Below are positions 8,842-17,706 of a DNA stretch of 64,000 bases, piece after piece; position 1 is the stretch's first letter, and the number at the start of each line of letters is the position of its first letter. Location: the NCBI RefSeq assembly GCF_000380485.1, contig NZ_AQYG01000046.1, positions 124,001 to 188,000 of the forward strand, read 5' to 3'. The position numbers and the translations under genes were made by a program. Source of the stretch: Jongsikchunia kroppenstedtii DSM 45133. GTDB lineage: Bacteria; Actinomycetota; Actinomycetes; Mycobacteriales; Mycobacteriaceae. Below the pieces are notes generated by a model that did not search any database, had not been told where the DNA came from, and saw only the letters and a list, made by a program, of their open reading frames with translations.

Positions 8842-9786
8842 TCAGGAGGCACGACTTCGGCGCGTAGGGCGGATGGTGTTCATCGCCGGCCGATCCGTGA
8901 GGTGCACGGGCGTGGTGGTCGGCGTGAAGGTGTTGTCGAACTGCGCCGCGAACTGGGTCAGCGGCGCCGCCCCGTCGTCCACTCCACAGCGCTGCAGCAG
9001 CGTGCCGACGATCTGGCGACTCATCACGCCCAGCTCGTCGAGCGGTCGGTTGCGATGCGTACGGACACCCAGATTGACCTGGGCGATGCCCTCGAGACCG
9101 AACTTGTCATAAGTGTCGACCAGCAACCCGATCTCGACGCCGTAGCCCGGCGCGAACGGCACCGACATCAGCAGGTCGCGGGTGCCGGCGTACTCGCCCC
9201 CGAGCGGCTGGATCACCGCCGAGAGCTCGGGCTTGAGCGCCGCGAGCATCGGGCGCGCGACGAGTTCGGTCACCCGGCCGCCGCCATGCGCCTGCTGCAC
9301 GCCGCCGGTATTCAGCGGGCGCCGGTAGAACGCCTTCACGAGCTTGATCTCGTCATCCAGCAACAGTGGCCCGAGGAGTTTCGGCACGAACATCGGATCC
9401 GGGTCGATCAGATCCGAATCGACGAAGGCGATCACGTCGCCGGTGGTCGCGGCCAGCGACCGCCACAGCACCTCGCCCTTGCCCGGGACCGGCGTCAGCT
9501 CGGGCACCGCCTCCTCGCGGCTGACGGCCCGCGCACCCGCGGCCCGCGCGATCTCCACCGTGCGGTCGGTCGATCCGGAGTCGAGCACCACCAGCTCGTC
9601 GACCAGCGTGCCGACCAGCGGGCGGATGGATGCCACCACATCGGCGACGGTCGCCTGCTCGTTGAGCGCGGGAAGCACCACCGAGACGGTGCGGTCGCCC
9701 TTGGCGGCGACGAGATCGTCGACGGTCCATTCGGGCGCATCGAAGCTGTGTGTGGCCAACCAGGTATTCATCTCGAGACGGTTCAT
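8842..9786 (-). CDS. gpgS: Glucosyl-3-phosphoglycerate synthase
   Basis: GpgS transfers glucose from a nucleotide sugar to 3-phosphoglycerate, the first step to methylglucose lipopolysaccharides (MGLP). The protein has 314 residues, a GT-A fold starting with SVVLPALNEQATV near residue 35, and a metal-binding DSDL motif near residue 120. The GGEYAG segment lies near residue 190. The ATG at 9786 overlaps the folP2 stop as ATGA; a second ATG follows five codons later. The folP2-gpgS order matches Rv1207-Rv1208. GlgC, which makes nucleotide-glucose, is encoded 4 kb away. Confidence 0.95.
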   Translation of the reverse strand: MNRLEMNTWLATHSFDAPEWTVDDLVAAKGDRTVSVVLPALNEQATVADVVASIRPLVGTLVDELVVLDSGSTDRTVEIARAAGARAVSREEAVPELTPVPGKGEVLWRSLAATTGDVIAFVDSDLIDPDPMFVPKLLGPLLLDDEIKLVKAFYRRPLNTGGVQQAHGGGRVTELVARPMLAALKPELSAVIQPLGGEYAGTRDLLMSVPFAPGYGVEIGLLVDTYDKFGLEGIAQVNLGVRTHRNRPLDELGVMSRQIVGTLLQRCGVDDGAAPLTQFAAQFDNTFTPTTTPVHLTDRPAMNTIRPTRRSRAS

Positions 9787-10685
9787 GCCAGTCCCCTCAC
9801 TGTTCGGGCCGGGGGCCGGGTTCCCGCGATAGCGGCAACCATGTCGACCACCCTGCGGGTGGCGGCAACCTCGTGAACGCGGAACACCCGGGCACCGACG
9901 CTGGCGGCGAGTGCTGTTGCGGCCAAGGTTCCCTCCAAACGTTCGTCGAGTCCGACACCCAGAGTCTCCCCCACAAAGTCTTTGTTGGAGAGCGCCATAA
10001 GTACTGGCCAGCCAGTGTTTACCAGGTTGTTCAACCCGCGTAACAACGCGAGCCCGTGGTGCGTATTCTTCCCGAAATCGTGAGTCGGGTCTATCAGGAT
10101 CGAATCGGCGGCCACTCCGGCGGCCCGGGCGCGCTCCGCGCCGGCCACGATGTCGGCCGTCACTTCGCCGACGACGTCGGCATAGCGCACGCGGTACGGC
10201 CGGGTCCGCGGCGTCGCCCCGCCGGTATGCGAGCAGACGATTCCGGCTCTGGCCGCAGCCGCCACCTCGACCAGCCCGGGATCGGCGCCGGCCCAGGTGT
10301 CGTTGATCAGATCCGCGCCGGCCGCACAGGCCTCCCGAGCCACCTCGGCCCGCCAGGTGTCCACGCTGATCAGCACGTCCGGATGCTGCCCGCGCACCCA
10401 GGCGATGAACGGCACGACGCGCCGGACCTCGGCATCGGCGTCGACGTCCTCCCCCGGCCCCGCCTTGACCCCGCCGATGTCGACGAGGTCGGCCCCCTCG
10501 GCCACCGCCTGGTCGACCCGCCGCTTGGCGGCATCGTCGGTGAACGCGGCGCCGCGGTCGTAGAACGAGTCGGGGGTCCGGTTGACGATCGCCATCACCA
10601 GCGCACGGTCGGTCGCGACCGGTCGGCCGCACAGCGTCGAGTGCGGCTCCGCCCCTGCCGGGCCGGGTGTCGGCGATGTGGTCAC
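9783..10685 (-). CDS. folP2: Dihydropteroate synthase homolog FolP2
   Basis: A 300-residue TIM-barrel protein of the dihydropteroate synthase family. Conserved segments are MAIVNRTPDSFYDRG, DIGGVKAGPG, NDTW and DPTHDFGKNT. The VNRTPDSF and GVKAGPG variants, instead of the VNVTPDSF and GGESTRPG expected in canonical FolP1, mark the FolP2 branch. In mycobacteria this branch lacks DHPS activity and is linked to gpgS. The GTG start at 10685 is 4 nt after the fadD6 stop, and the stop overlaps gpgS. A role in MGLP metabolism is inference from the operon. Confidence 0.92.
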   Translation of the reverse strand: MTTSPTPGPAGAEPHSTLCGRPVATDRALVMAIVNRTPDSFYDRGAAFTDDAAKRRVDQAVAEGADLVDIGGVKAGPGEDVDADAEVRRVVPFIAWVRGQHPDVLISVDTWRAEVAREACAAGADLINDTWAGADPGLVEVAAAARAGIVCSHTGGATPRTRPYRVRYADVVGEVTADIVAGAERARAAGVAADSILIDPTHDFGKNTHHGLALLRGLNNLVNTGWPVLMALSNKDFVGETLGVGLDERLEGTLAATALAASVGARVFRVHEVAATRRVVDMVAAIAGTRPPARTVRGLA

Positions 10686-10689
10686 GATG

Positions 10690-12498
10690 TCAGCCGCGCG
10701 GGGCCTTTCCGGCCGCCACGTCGGAGGCGAATGCCGCCGCCGCGTCCGGGTCCACCTGGACGTATCCCTCGGCGGCACCCCGGTATGCGAGCAGCGGATC
10801 GCCACCGACCTTCTCGAAGCCCTCTTGCCGCAGTTCGACCTTGCGGTTCTTGAATGTCGAAGTCTGCTCGAGCTGATCGACGATGCGGACGAACAGCGGC
10901 ACCGCATAGGCCGGCAGCTGTGCGGTGACGACTCGCGCCAGTTCCGCACCGTCGATCTCGGTGACGCCGGCGGCAAGCACCACGGCGGCCATTCCGGCAC
11001 GGCCGTCCGTGTCGGGCACCTCGACCCCGTAGACCACCGACTGCTCGATCTGATCGCAGCTGTCGACGGCGGCCTCGACCTCGGTGGTGGCCACGTTCTC
11101 ACCCTTCCAGCGGAAGGTGTCGCCCAGCCGATCGACGAACGCGATATGCGAAAAGCCCTGCGAGCGAACGAGATCGCCGGAGTTGAACCACTGATCGCCG
11201 TCCTTGAAGGCGTCGCGGATGATCTTCTTGTCGGTCGCCGACTCGTCGGTGTAGCCGTCGAAAGGCATGCGCGCGTTGATCTTCGAGATCAGCAGACCCG
11301 GCTCACCGGCTTTGACCTTGGTCAGCCGACCTTTCGCGTTGCGCTTGGGCGCGCCGGTCTCCTGGTCGTACGCGACGACCTTGTACGGCAGCGGGCAGAA
11401 CCCCGCGGTCTTGTCGACGTTGAAAGCATTGACGAACGCCAGATTCAACTCGCTGGCGCCGTAGAACTCGACGATCCGATCGATGCCGAATCGCTCCTGG
11501 AACTCATCCCAGATCTCCGGCCGCAGCCCGTTGCCGACCGCGATCCGCACCTGATGCCGGCGATCGACGTCGCGCACCGGCTGTGCCAGCAGGTAGCGGC
11601 ACAGCTCGCCGATGTAGCAGAAGGCCGTGGCCCGATTGAGGATGACGTCGTCCCAGAACTTCGACGCCGAGAACTTGCGTCCGATGGCCAGGCAGCCGCC
11701 CGAATCGATCACGGAAGCAAGGGAAACGGTCAGAGCGTTGTTGTGGTACAGCGGCAGCGAACAGTACATCGTGTCGTCGTGGTTCATCCGCACCGCAAGA
11801 CCCGCGAGCCCGCTCATGCCTGCGAGCCAGCGGTAGTGGCTCATCACGCTCGCCTTGGGCATCCCGGTGGTGCCGGAGGTGAAGATGTAGAAGGCCTGGG
11901 TCGACGCCGGCAACGATGCCGTCACCGAATGATTGCCGGACCGCAGCCCGGTCGACTTCTCCTGCAGCTGGGCGAAGTCGTAGGTGATCGCTGGGACCGC
12001 GGCGGCGGGTACCGAGTCGAGCGCCTCGGCTGCGTCGGGGTCGACGATCAGCACCTTCGCGCTCAGCAGGCCGAGACTGTGCTCGAGAACCGCGTCGCGC
12101 TGGTTGTAGTTGAGCATGCCGGCGACCGCGCCCAGCTTGACCGCCGCCAGCATCGACAGCACGGTCATCGGGTGGTTCATGGCGAGAATCCCGACCACGT
12201 CGCCGGTGCCGACGCCGCTCTGCGACAGCAGCGCCGCGTACTGGTTGACCCGCCGGTTGCATTCGCCGTAGCTCAGCGACTCGCCCTCGAAGCGCAGAAA
12301 GGGCCGCTCCGGATGCGCGTCGGCGACCTTCTCGAACGCCAGGCCGAGCGTCTCCTTGGTATGCGGACGGCGGACGGCCATCGCCGGAGCGTTCTTGATC
12401 ATGTGCGGGAAGTCAGGCGCCATCGTCAGCACCCCCTTGGCGACATCCATCAGGCCCACTCGGGACCGGGTCTCGGGGCTGCGCTGCGCACTGCTCAC
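10690..12498 (-). CDS. fadD6: Long-chain acyl-CoA synthetase FadD6
   Basis: A 602-residue AMP-forming acyl-CoA synthetase of the FATP/VLACS type. The P-loop YIFTSGTTGMPKA is near residue 205. FYGASEL is the adenine-binding motif, and the GDLVRSQGFSHIAFVDRLGDTFRWKGENVATTEVE stretch covers the hinge and the A8 core. It activates fatty acids for degradation or lipid assembly and may be membrane associated. It belongs to the leftward run that ends with folP2 and gpgS, as in M. tuberculosis Rv1206. Confidence 0.93.
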   Translation of the reverse strand: MSSAQRSPETRSRVGLMDVAKGVLTMAPDFPHMIKNAPAMAVRRPHTKETLGLAFEKVADAHPERPFLRFEGESLSYGECNRRVNQYAALLSQSGVGTGDVVGILAMNHPMTVLSMLAAVKLGAVAGMLNYNQRDAVLEHSLGLLSAKVLIVDPDAAEALDSVPAAAVPAITYDFAQLQEKSTGLRSGNHSVTASLPASTQAFYIFTSGTTGMPKASVMSHYRWLAGMSGLAGLAVRMNHDDTMYCSLPLYHNNALTVSLASVIDSGGCLAIGRKFSASKFWDDVILNRATAFCYIGELCRYLLAQPVRDVDRRHQVRIAVGNGLRPEIWDEFQERFGIDRIVEFYGASELNLAFVNAFNVDKTAGFCPLPYKVVAYDQETGAPKRNAKGRLTKVKAGEPGLLISKINARMPFDGYTDESATDKKIIRDAFKDGDQWFNSGDLVRSQGFSHIAFVDRLGDTFRWKGENVATTEVEAAVDSCDQIEQSVVYGVEVPDTDGRAGMAAVVLAAGVTEIDGAELARVVTAQLPAYAVPLFVRIVDQLEQTSTFKNRKVELRQEGFEKVGGDPLLAYRGAAEGYVQVDPDAAAAFASDVAAGKAPRG

Positions 12499-12590
12499 TA
12501 TTGGCTCCTGCGATCGTCGACTGACATTCTTCGTTGAATCGGCGCTGCCTACCGCACCGCCGAGCGACGGGCATGACTCTACTGAACGGC

Positions 12591-13145
12591 CTATCCCGCG
12601 GGCGACTGCGGCTTCGTCGCGCAGTACTCGACCGCGTCGGCGACGTCATCGGTCAGATGCAGCTTCTTCAGCGCTCGGTCGGCCACGAATCCCTGCGCCT
12701 GCAGATCGCGCAGCCAGTTCAGTAGCGGCCGGTAATGATCGAACGGGTCGAGCAGCACCATCGGCTTGTCGTGCATGCCCAGGTAGCCGCCGGTCCACGT
12801 CTCGAACAGCTCCTCGAGCGTGCCGATGCCGCCGGGCAGGGTGATGAACGCGTCCGCCCGCTCGTCCATCAGCGCCTTGCGTTCGCGCATGGTGTCGGTG
12901 ACCACCAGCTCGTCGGCGTCGGTATCGGCGACCTCCCGGTGCACCAGCTTCTTCGGGATGATGCCGATGGTCCGGCCGCCCGCGGCGCGGGTGGCCTGGG
13001 CGACCGCACCCATCATCGAGACGTTGCCGCCGCCGGACACCAGCTCGTGCCCGGCGGACCCGATCGCCGTTCCGACCTCGGCCGCCAGCGTCAGGTACCG
13101 CTCGTCGACCGGCCCGGATGCGCAGTACACGCAGATCGCGGTCAT
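12591..13145 (-). CDS. LOG family protein (TIGR00730), short form
   Basis: A 184-residue Rossmann-like protein of the LOG family. The SGGGNVSMMG and LPGGIGTLEEL motifs match the signature PGGxGTxxE, in which the Glu and an upstream Arg act in N-glycosidic cleavage of nucleoside monophosphates. Plant and actinobacterial LOGs release cytokinin bases from their 5'-monophosphates, and Rv1205 is an established example in M. tuberculosis. The start overlaps the stop of a second LOG gene (ATGA), so two paralogs are translationally coupled. Confidence 0.9.
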   Translation of the reverse strand: MTAICVYCASGPVDERYLTLAAEVGTAIGSAGHELVSGGGNVSMMGAVAQATRAAGGRTIGIIPKKLVHREVADTDADELVVTDTMRERKALMDERADAFITLPGGIGTLEELFETWTGGYLGMHDKPMVLLDPFDHYRPLLNWLRDLQAQGFVADRALKKLHLTDDVADAVEYCATKPQSPAG

Positions 13146-13915
13146 TTCGCCGGATCAACCTCGCCGAGATCGCCGCCCGGTCCGCATTCGCGGACGATGT
13201 GCAGCGCGTCATCGACGCTGTCGGTGAGATGCAGCAGGTCGACGTCGCCGGGCGAGACCATGCCCTCGGCCTCGAGTCGATTGCGCAGCCAATCGACCAG
13301 ACCCGACCAGTAGTCGACGCCGAGCAGCACGATCGGGAACCGCGTGACCTTGCCGGTCTGCACCAGCGTCAACGCCTCGAAGAGCTCGTCCAGCGTGCCG
13401 AAGCCACCCGGCAGGCAGACGAAGGCCTGCGCGTACCGCACGAACATCGTCTTGCGGACGAAGAAGTAGCGGAAGTTGATGCCGAGATCGACCCAGTCGT
13501 TGAGGCCCTGCTCGTGCGGGAGCTCGATACCCAGGCCGATCGACTTACCGCCGGCCTCGGTCGCGCCGCGGTTGGCCGACTCCATGGCGCCCGGCCCGCC
13601 GCCGGTGATCACGGTGAAACCGGATTCCGCCAACCCGCGACCGAGCTCGCGGCCCATCTCGTAGTACTTCTCCCCGGGGTGCGTGCGCGCCGACCCGAAT
13701 ACCGTGACGGCCCGGCCGACCCGGGACAGCGCGCCGAAGCCCTCGACGAACTCCGACTGAATCCGCAACGCGCGCCAAGCATCTCCGACGCCCTCGTTCG
13801 TCCGGTCACGCACTTCTGCCTGCGTGTCGAGCAGACTCTGATCCAGCGTGACGACGGGCCCCTTGCTGCGTTTGATGCGAACCGCGCCGCGATAGCTGGT
13901 GATCTTGTCACTCAT
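13142..13915 (-). CDS. LOG family protein, longer second copy
   Basis: A 257-residue paralog of the downstream LOG protein. It carries TVFGSARTHPGEKYYEM, an ITGGGPGAMESAN loop, and LPGGFGTLDELFEALTLVQTGK with the PGGxGTxxE signature. It belongs to the larger LOG subtype with an N-terminal extension. The ATG at 13915 (MSDKITSYRG) is preferred over an upstream in-frame codon with no ribosome site. It may be a pyrimidine/purine 5'-nucleotide nucleosidase of PpnN-like activity; the substrate is inferred. Confidence 0.86.
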   Translation of the reverse strand: MSDKITSYRGAVRIKRSKGPVVTLDQSLLDTQAEVRDRTNEGVGDAWRALRIQSEFVEGFGALSRVGRAVTVFGSARTHPGEKYYEMGRELGRGLAESGFTVITGGGPGAMESANRGATEAGGKSIGLGIELPHEQGLNDWVDLGINFRYFFVRKTMFVRYAQAFVCLPGGFGTLDELFEALTLVQTGKVTRFPIVLLGVDYWSGLVDWLRNRLEAEGMVSPGDVDLLHLTDSVDDALHIVRECGPGGDLGEVDPAK

Positions 13916-13955
13916 GGCGACCACCCTAGTGCCGCCACGCACCACTCCGGAGCTG

Positions 13956-13972
13956 GTGCCGCCAGGCGGCAC
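13956..13972 (-). terminator. Short hairpin after the PYGQ-repeat gene
   Basis: GTGCCGCC and GGCGGCAC flank a single base and begin 3 nt past the stop of the PYGQ-repeat gene. Practically this folds as a 6-bp GC stem with a 5-nt loop. No U-tract follows, so termination may be partial, leaving the LOG genes readable from upstream. Confidence 0.35.
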
Positions 13973-13975
13973 TCA

Positions 13976-14977
13976 TCACTTGGAGACCTTCAGGGCGCCC
14001 TGCGCTCCCTCGACCACCGCGCGATTCGCGGTGTCGCCGATCGGGGTCGCGCCGAAGAAATAGGTCACCGGATTAGTCGCGACGACGACGATCCGCACCG
14101 AGTCCCCCGGCACCGGCCGACCGGACACGGTCACGTTGGCGTCGGACTGCACCGCCCGGACCCCGTCGACCGTAATGTTGGCCGAGGTCACCGGTCCGAG
14201 CACCGGCTGCGCCCGGTTGTAACCGGGCCCCTGCGCGATGCAGCCGATGAGCTTGGCGGCCTGATCGGTGATGCTCATCGTCGGCACGAAGTTGGTGATC
14301 CCGACCTCGACCTGCATCATCCACTGGGCGTCGGGCAGATCCTTGATCGCGCCGACCATGGCGATCGAGTTCGGCATCGACGCATCGGCGTACGGCGTCC
14401 AGCCGGGCGCCGCGCTCAGCGGGAACGACAGCGGCCCGGCCGACGCGGTGCCCGCGGGCGTCGTCGCCGCCGACGCGTTGGGGGTGCAATCGGTCGCGGT
14501 CTGCAGCGCACTGTTGGGGTTCGACGGGGTCGGCTCACCGCTCGAACTCGTGGAGGGCTCGGTCGACGTCGAGCCGCTCGACGCGGCGCTCGAGGACGAA
14601 CTACTCCAATCGACCGTCAGTCCGACGACCAGCGCCACCACCGCGACGATGACCAGGAGGCCGCCGCCGATCCACCACCATTTGGTCGACGGCTTCTTCG
14701 GCGGCTGCGGCGGGAACTGCCCGCCGCCCGCGGCGAACGGCGGTTGCTGCGCGCCGTACGTGCCGGCCGCGCCATATGTCCCTGTGGCACCGTACGGATC
14801 GGCCGCATAGGGATCCGGCCCCGGCTGCTGGCCGTAGGGGTTCGGCTGACCGTACGGATTCGGTTGCTGCCCATAGGGACCGGACTGACCGTAGGGATCC
14901 TGGCCGTAGGGGTTCTGCCCATATGGGTTCTGGCCGTAGGGATTCTGACCGTAGGGATCGTTCGGCGGGTTGGTCAC
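13976..14977 (-). CDS. PYGQ-repeat single-pass membrane protein
   Basis: A 333-residue protein of unknown function with four parts. Residues 7-66 are low-complexity NPYGQ-type pentapeptide repeats. After a PPKKPSTKWWW basic/aromatic border comes one transmembrane helix (about 101-122). A Ser/Thr-rich linker (about 124-150) leads to a C-terminal extracytoplasmic domain with two cysteines, C163 and the one in LIGCIAQGPG. N-in topology follows from the lysines before the helix. The GTG start has a good GGAGG site. It lies 34 nt after dapE on the same strand. Proline/tyrosine-rich cytoplasmic tails of this kind are common in Mycobacteriales envelope proteins. Confidence 0.8.
   Translation of the reverse strand: MTNPPNDPYGQNPYGQNPYGQNPYGQDPYGQSGPYGQQPNPYGQPNPYGQQPGPDPYAADPYGATGTYGAAGTYGAQQPPFAAGGGQFPPQPPKKPSTKWWWIGGGLLVIVAVVALVVGLTVDWSSSSSSAASSGSTSTEPSTSSSGEPTPSNPNSALQTATDCTPNASAATTPAGTASAGPLSFPLSAAPGWTPYADASMPNSIAMVGAIKDLPDAQWMMQVEVGITNFVPTMSITDQAAKLIGCIAQGPGYNRAQPVLGPVTSANITVDGVRAVQSDANVTVSGRPVPGDSVRIVVVATNPVTYFFGATPIGDTANRAVVEGAQGALKVSK
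14780..14959 (-). repeat. Tandem PYGQ-coding repeats
   Basis: About 60 codons encode N/D-PYGQ units in near-regular 15-nt steps, most uniform at the 5' end, where four successive units share almost the same DNA sequence. The array degrades into PYG and TYGA variants toward the membrane helix. It is prone to unit gain or loss between strains. Confidence 0.8.
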
Positions 14978-15011
14978 TGCGTTCCTCCGGATGCGCGCTG
15001 GTACGCCGACG

Positions 15012-16112
15012 CTACCGGTCGGCGGTCCCGGTCAGGTACCGACGCAGGGTCGCGGTCACTTCGGCGATCTGTTCGACCTCGACGCGCTCGTCGCGCTTGT
15101 GCGCGAGCCCCGGATCACCCGGCCCGAGATTGACCGCCGGGATGCCCAGCGCGGCGAATCGCGACACGTCGGTCCAGCCGAACTTGGCCCGGAACCGTCC
15201 ACCGGCGGCCGCGACCAGTTCGGCGGCGGCCGGATGCGCGAGCCCCGGCAATGCGCCAGGCGCGGCGTCGGTGCGCTCGAACGTGACTGTGCCGGCATCG
15301 ATCTGAGCGGCGAACAGCGCGCGCACATGTTCGGTCGCCTGTTCCACGCTGCGGTCGGGGGCGAAGCGGAAATTGATGTCGACCGATGCCGCGTCCGGCA
15401 CCACGTTCCCGGCGACACCGCCGGTGATGGCGACCGCGTTCAGGCCTTCGCGATACTCGCAGCCGTCGATATCGACCGTGCGCGGCGCGTAGTCGGCGAG
15501 CACCTGCAGCGGGCGGGCCAGCTTGTGAATCGCGTTGTCCCCCAGCCAGGATCGGGCAGAATGCGCCCGCGTTCCGCTGGCGGTCAGCCGCACGCGGAGG
15601 GTGCCTTGGCAGCCGGCCTCGATCAGGCCCCCGGTGGGCTCGCCCAGGATCGCCACATCGGCCTGCAGCCATTGCGGCAGTTCGCGTTCGATCGTGCCGA
15701 GCCCGTTGAACTCGGCGGCGATCTCCTCGCAGTCGTAGAAGATCAGCGTCAGGTCGACCGCCGGATCGGCGATCGTGGCGGCCAGATGCAGGAACACCGC
15801 ATCGCCGGACTTCATGTCGACGGTGCCGCAGCCGTGGATGATGTCGCCCTCGCGGCGGCTGGGCACGTTGTCGGCGATCGGCACGGTGTCGAGATGCCCG
15901 GCGAGCAGCACGCGGCGGCCCTTGCCGCGATTCGTCCGGGCCAGAACGCAGTTGCCGTGCCTCACGATGTCGAACCCGGTCGCTTGCTCCCGTAGCGCGG
16001 CCTCCACCGCGTCGGCGATCACCTTCTCGTCGCGCGAAACGCTGGGAATGTCGACCAGGGCGGCGGTCAGCTCGATCGGATCGGCGGTCAGGTCCAGGGC
16101 CGGCACAGACAT
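15012..16112 (-). CDS. dapE: Succinyl-diaminopimelate desuccinylase
   Basis: DapE removes succinate from N-succinyl-LL-2,6-diaminopimelate in lysine/DAP synthesis for peptidoglycan. It is a cytoplasmic M20 metallopeptidase-fold enzyme needing two zinc ions. Visible metal motifs are [18 protein letters not shown] and [11 protein letters not shown], with a late [11 protein letters not shown] segment. The protein has 366 residues. It is divergent from dapD with 73 nt between the two starts. The succinylase branch is completed by dapC at 19.2-20.3 kb. Confidence 0.94.
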   Translation of the reverse strand: MSVPALDLTADPIELTAALVDIPSVSRDEKVIADAVEAALREQATGFDIVRHGNCVLARTNRGKGRRVLLAGHLDTVPIADNVPSRREGDIIHGCGTVDMKSGDAVFLHLAATIADPAVDLTLIFYDCEEIAAEFNGLGTIERELPQWLQADVAILGEPTGGLIEAGCQGTLRVRLTASGTRAHSARSWLGDNAIHKLARPLQVLADYAPRTVDIDGCEYREGLNAVAITGGVAGNVVPDAASVDINFRFAPDRSVEQATEHVRALFAAQIDAGTVTFERTDAAPGALPGLAHPAAAELVAAAGGRFRAKFGWTDVSRFAALGIPAVNLGPGDPGLAHKRDERVEVEQIAEVTATLRRYLTGTADR

Positions 16113-16185
16113 GCACCGACTCTAGCCCGCGGCCTACCGGCGGCCCACTGCCCGAATCTCCACGGCTTGGATAAACTGACCAACC

Positions 16186-17130
16186 GTGACTTCAGGAGCT
16201 AGCGCCACCGGCATCGCGACCATCACCGCCGACGGAACCGTCCTCGATACGTGGTTCCCGGCCCCCCAACTGGCCGACCCCGGCACCACCGGCACCGAGA
16301 TCGTCGACGCCGCGGGCACCGAGATCGGCTCGCTCGTCGACGAGGACGTCGACCGCGGGGTACGGACCGTCGCGGTGCAGACCACCATTGCGTCGCTGGC
16401 CGACGCCCCGGTCGACGCGCACGACGTCTACTTGCGACTGCATCTGCTGTCGCATCGACTGATCGAGCCGCACGGCGCCAGCCTCGAGGGCCAGTTCGGC
16501 CTGCTGTCCAACGTCGTCTGGACCAACTTCGGCCCGTGCGCGGTCGAGGGCTTCGAGCTGACCCGGGCCAAGCTGCGCGCCCGCGGCCACGTCACCGTCT
16601 ACTCCATCGACAAGTTCCCGCGCATGGTCGACTACGTCGTGCCGTCGGGTGTCCGCATCGGCGACGCCGACCGGGTTCGCCTCGGCGCGCATCTCGCGTC
16701 GGGCACCACCGTGATGCATGAGGGCTTCGTCAACTTCAACGCCGGCACCCTCGGCAACTCGATGGTCGAGGGCCGCATCTCGGCGGGCGTCGTGATCGAC
16801 GACGGCTCGGACGTCGGCGGCGGCGCGTCGACCATGGGCACGCTCTCGGGCGGCGGCAAGGAGATCATCAAGCTCGGCAAGCGCTGCCTGCTGGGCGCCA
16901 ACTCCGGCTGCGGTATCCCCCTCGGCGACGATTGCGTCATCGAGGCCGGCCTATACGTGACCGCCGGCACCAAGGTCGTCACCCCGGACGGCACCAGCGT
17001 CAAGGCGCGAGAACTGGCCGGTCAGAACAATCTGCTGTTCCGCCGCAACAGCGTCACCGGTGCGGTGGAAGTCGTTGCGCGCCAGGGCCAGGGCATCGAG
17101 CTCAACGCCGCGCTGCACGCGAACGACTGA
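16186..17130 (+). CDS. dapD: Tetrahydrodipicolinate N-succinyltransferase
   Basis: DapD transfers succinyl from succinyl-CoA to tetrahydrodipicolinate. The 314-residue actinobacterial form has an N-terminal domain and a left-handed beta-helix from about residue 170, with hexapeptide repeats such as [15 protein letters not shown] and [19 protein letters not shown]. The start is GTG at 16186; no strong ribosome site precedes it, so the transcript may have a very short leader. It is divergent from dapE, and its 3' end faces the MNIO cassette across a perfect palindrome. Confidence 0.95.
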   Translation: MTSGASATGIATITADGTVLDTWFPAPQLADPGTTGTEIVDAAGTEIGSLVDEDVDRGVRTVAVQTTIASLADAPVDAHDVYLRLHLLSHRLIEPHGASLEGQFGLLSNVVWTNFGPCAVEGFELTRAKLRARGHVTVYSIDKFPRMVDYVVPSGVRIGDADRVRLGAHLASGTTVMHEGFVNFNAGTLGNSMVEGRISAGVVIDDGSDVGGGASTMGTLSGGGKEIIKLGKRCLLGANSGCGIPLGDDCVIEAGLYVTAGTKVVTPDGTSVKARELAGQNNLLFRRNSVTGAVEVVARQGQGIELNAALHAND

Positions 17131-17183
17131 GCTGCTTGCCAAGACGGGACGAAATGGGCGGTGGTGCACAGATTCGGTCATCG

Positions 17184-17205
17184 TGCAGTTGATCGATCAA
17201 CTGCA
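17184..17205. terminator. Perfect 22-bp palindrome between dapD and the MNIO cassette
   Basis: Two copies of the half-site TGCAGTTGATC meet head to head without a mismatch. The element lies 54 nt after the dapD stop and 40 nt after the leftward partner gene's stop, in a convergent intergenic region (17131-17244). As RNA it folds into an 8-bp stem with an ATCGAT loop from either strand, which fits a bidirectional terminator, but no U-tract is present. A protein-binding site is equally possible. Confidence 0.5.
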
Positions 17206-17244
17206 TCGTGAGCAGATCGCGGCACCCCACATAGCAAGCGACAA

Positions 17245-17706
17245 TCAACCGGTCCAACGCCCCAGCGTCACCCACACCACCCGGCGGCCGATACCGAGCA
17301 CCAGCTCGGATCGGCCGCGGTGCGTCACCTGCGCGGCGCGGCGCTCGCCGGCGAACACATCTTCGGCAGCCAGCCAACCGATCGTCGCCGGCGTGGGGTT
17401 CGGCTGGGCGCGCAGCCAGCCGCGAAACGCCCGCATATCATCGTGCGAGCAGCCATCCTTGCGATTTTCGACGGCATAGTCGTGGAAGAAGTTCCGCCAG
17501 TCCGGGAGATCGCGCAGGTCCGGGCACACGTCTGCGGCGCCGTCGGCCCGTTTGCTCGCGAGAATCCGACCAGACTGCCGAAAGCCCCTGGCACGTAAGG
17601 ACTCCCGCTCGATGTCCGGCGGCAGGGTGCCCGCCAGCAGATGCCGGACGTACAGCTCTTGACGGGCCGCCAACTCGACCCTGGCCTCACGCAATGACGC
17701 CGACAC
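17245..17706 (-). CDS. Partner protein of the DUF692 enzyme
   Basis: A 153-residue cytoplasmic protein that I cannot assign to a function. The first 40 residues are a charged helix followed by an ELYVRHLLAGTLPPDIE segment. The pattern xxLLxGxxPPxxE followed by a repeated KRA...CPDLRDLP...FFHDYA is reminiscent of peptide-recognition partners of MNIO enzymes (DUF2063-like), but that is a resemblance in layout, not a firm match. The GTG start lies inside the DUF692 gene (20-nt overlap), so the two are coupled. The likely role is binding the leader or core of the Gly/Cys-rich peptide for the enzyme. Confidence 0.7.
   Translation of the reverse strand: MSASLREARVELAARQELYVRHLLAGTLPPDIERESLRARGFRQSGRILASKRADGAADVCPDLRDLPDWRNFFHDYAVENRKDGCSHDDMRAFRGWLRAQPNPTPATIGWLAAEDVFAGERRAAQVTHRGRSELVLGIGRRVVWVTLGRWTG

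Noticed and set aside
10582-12537. A 651-codon open frame on the + strand opposite fadD6
   Set aside because: It is the antisense of fadD6 and folP2, with composition rich in Arg/His/Asp typical of shadows in high-GC DNA, and no recognisable family or ribosome site.
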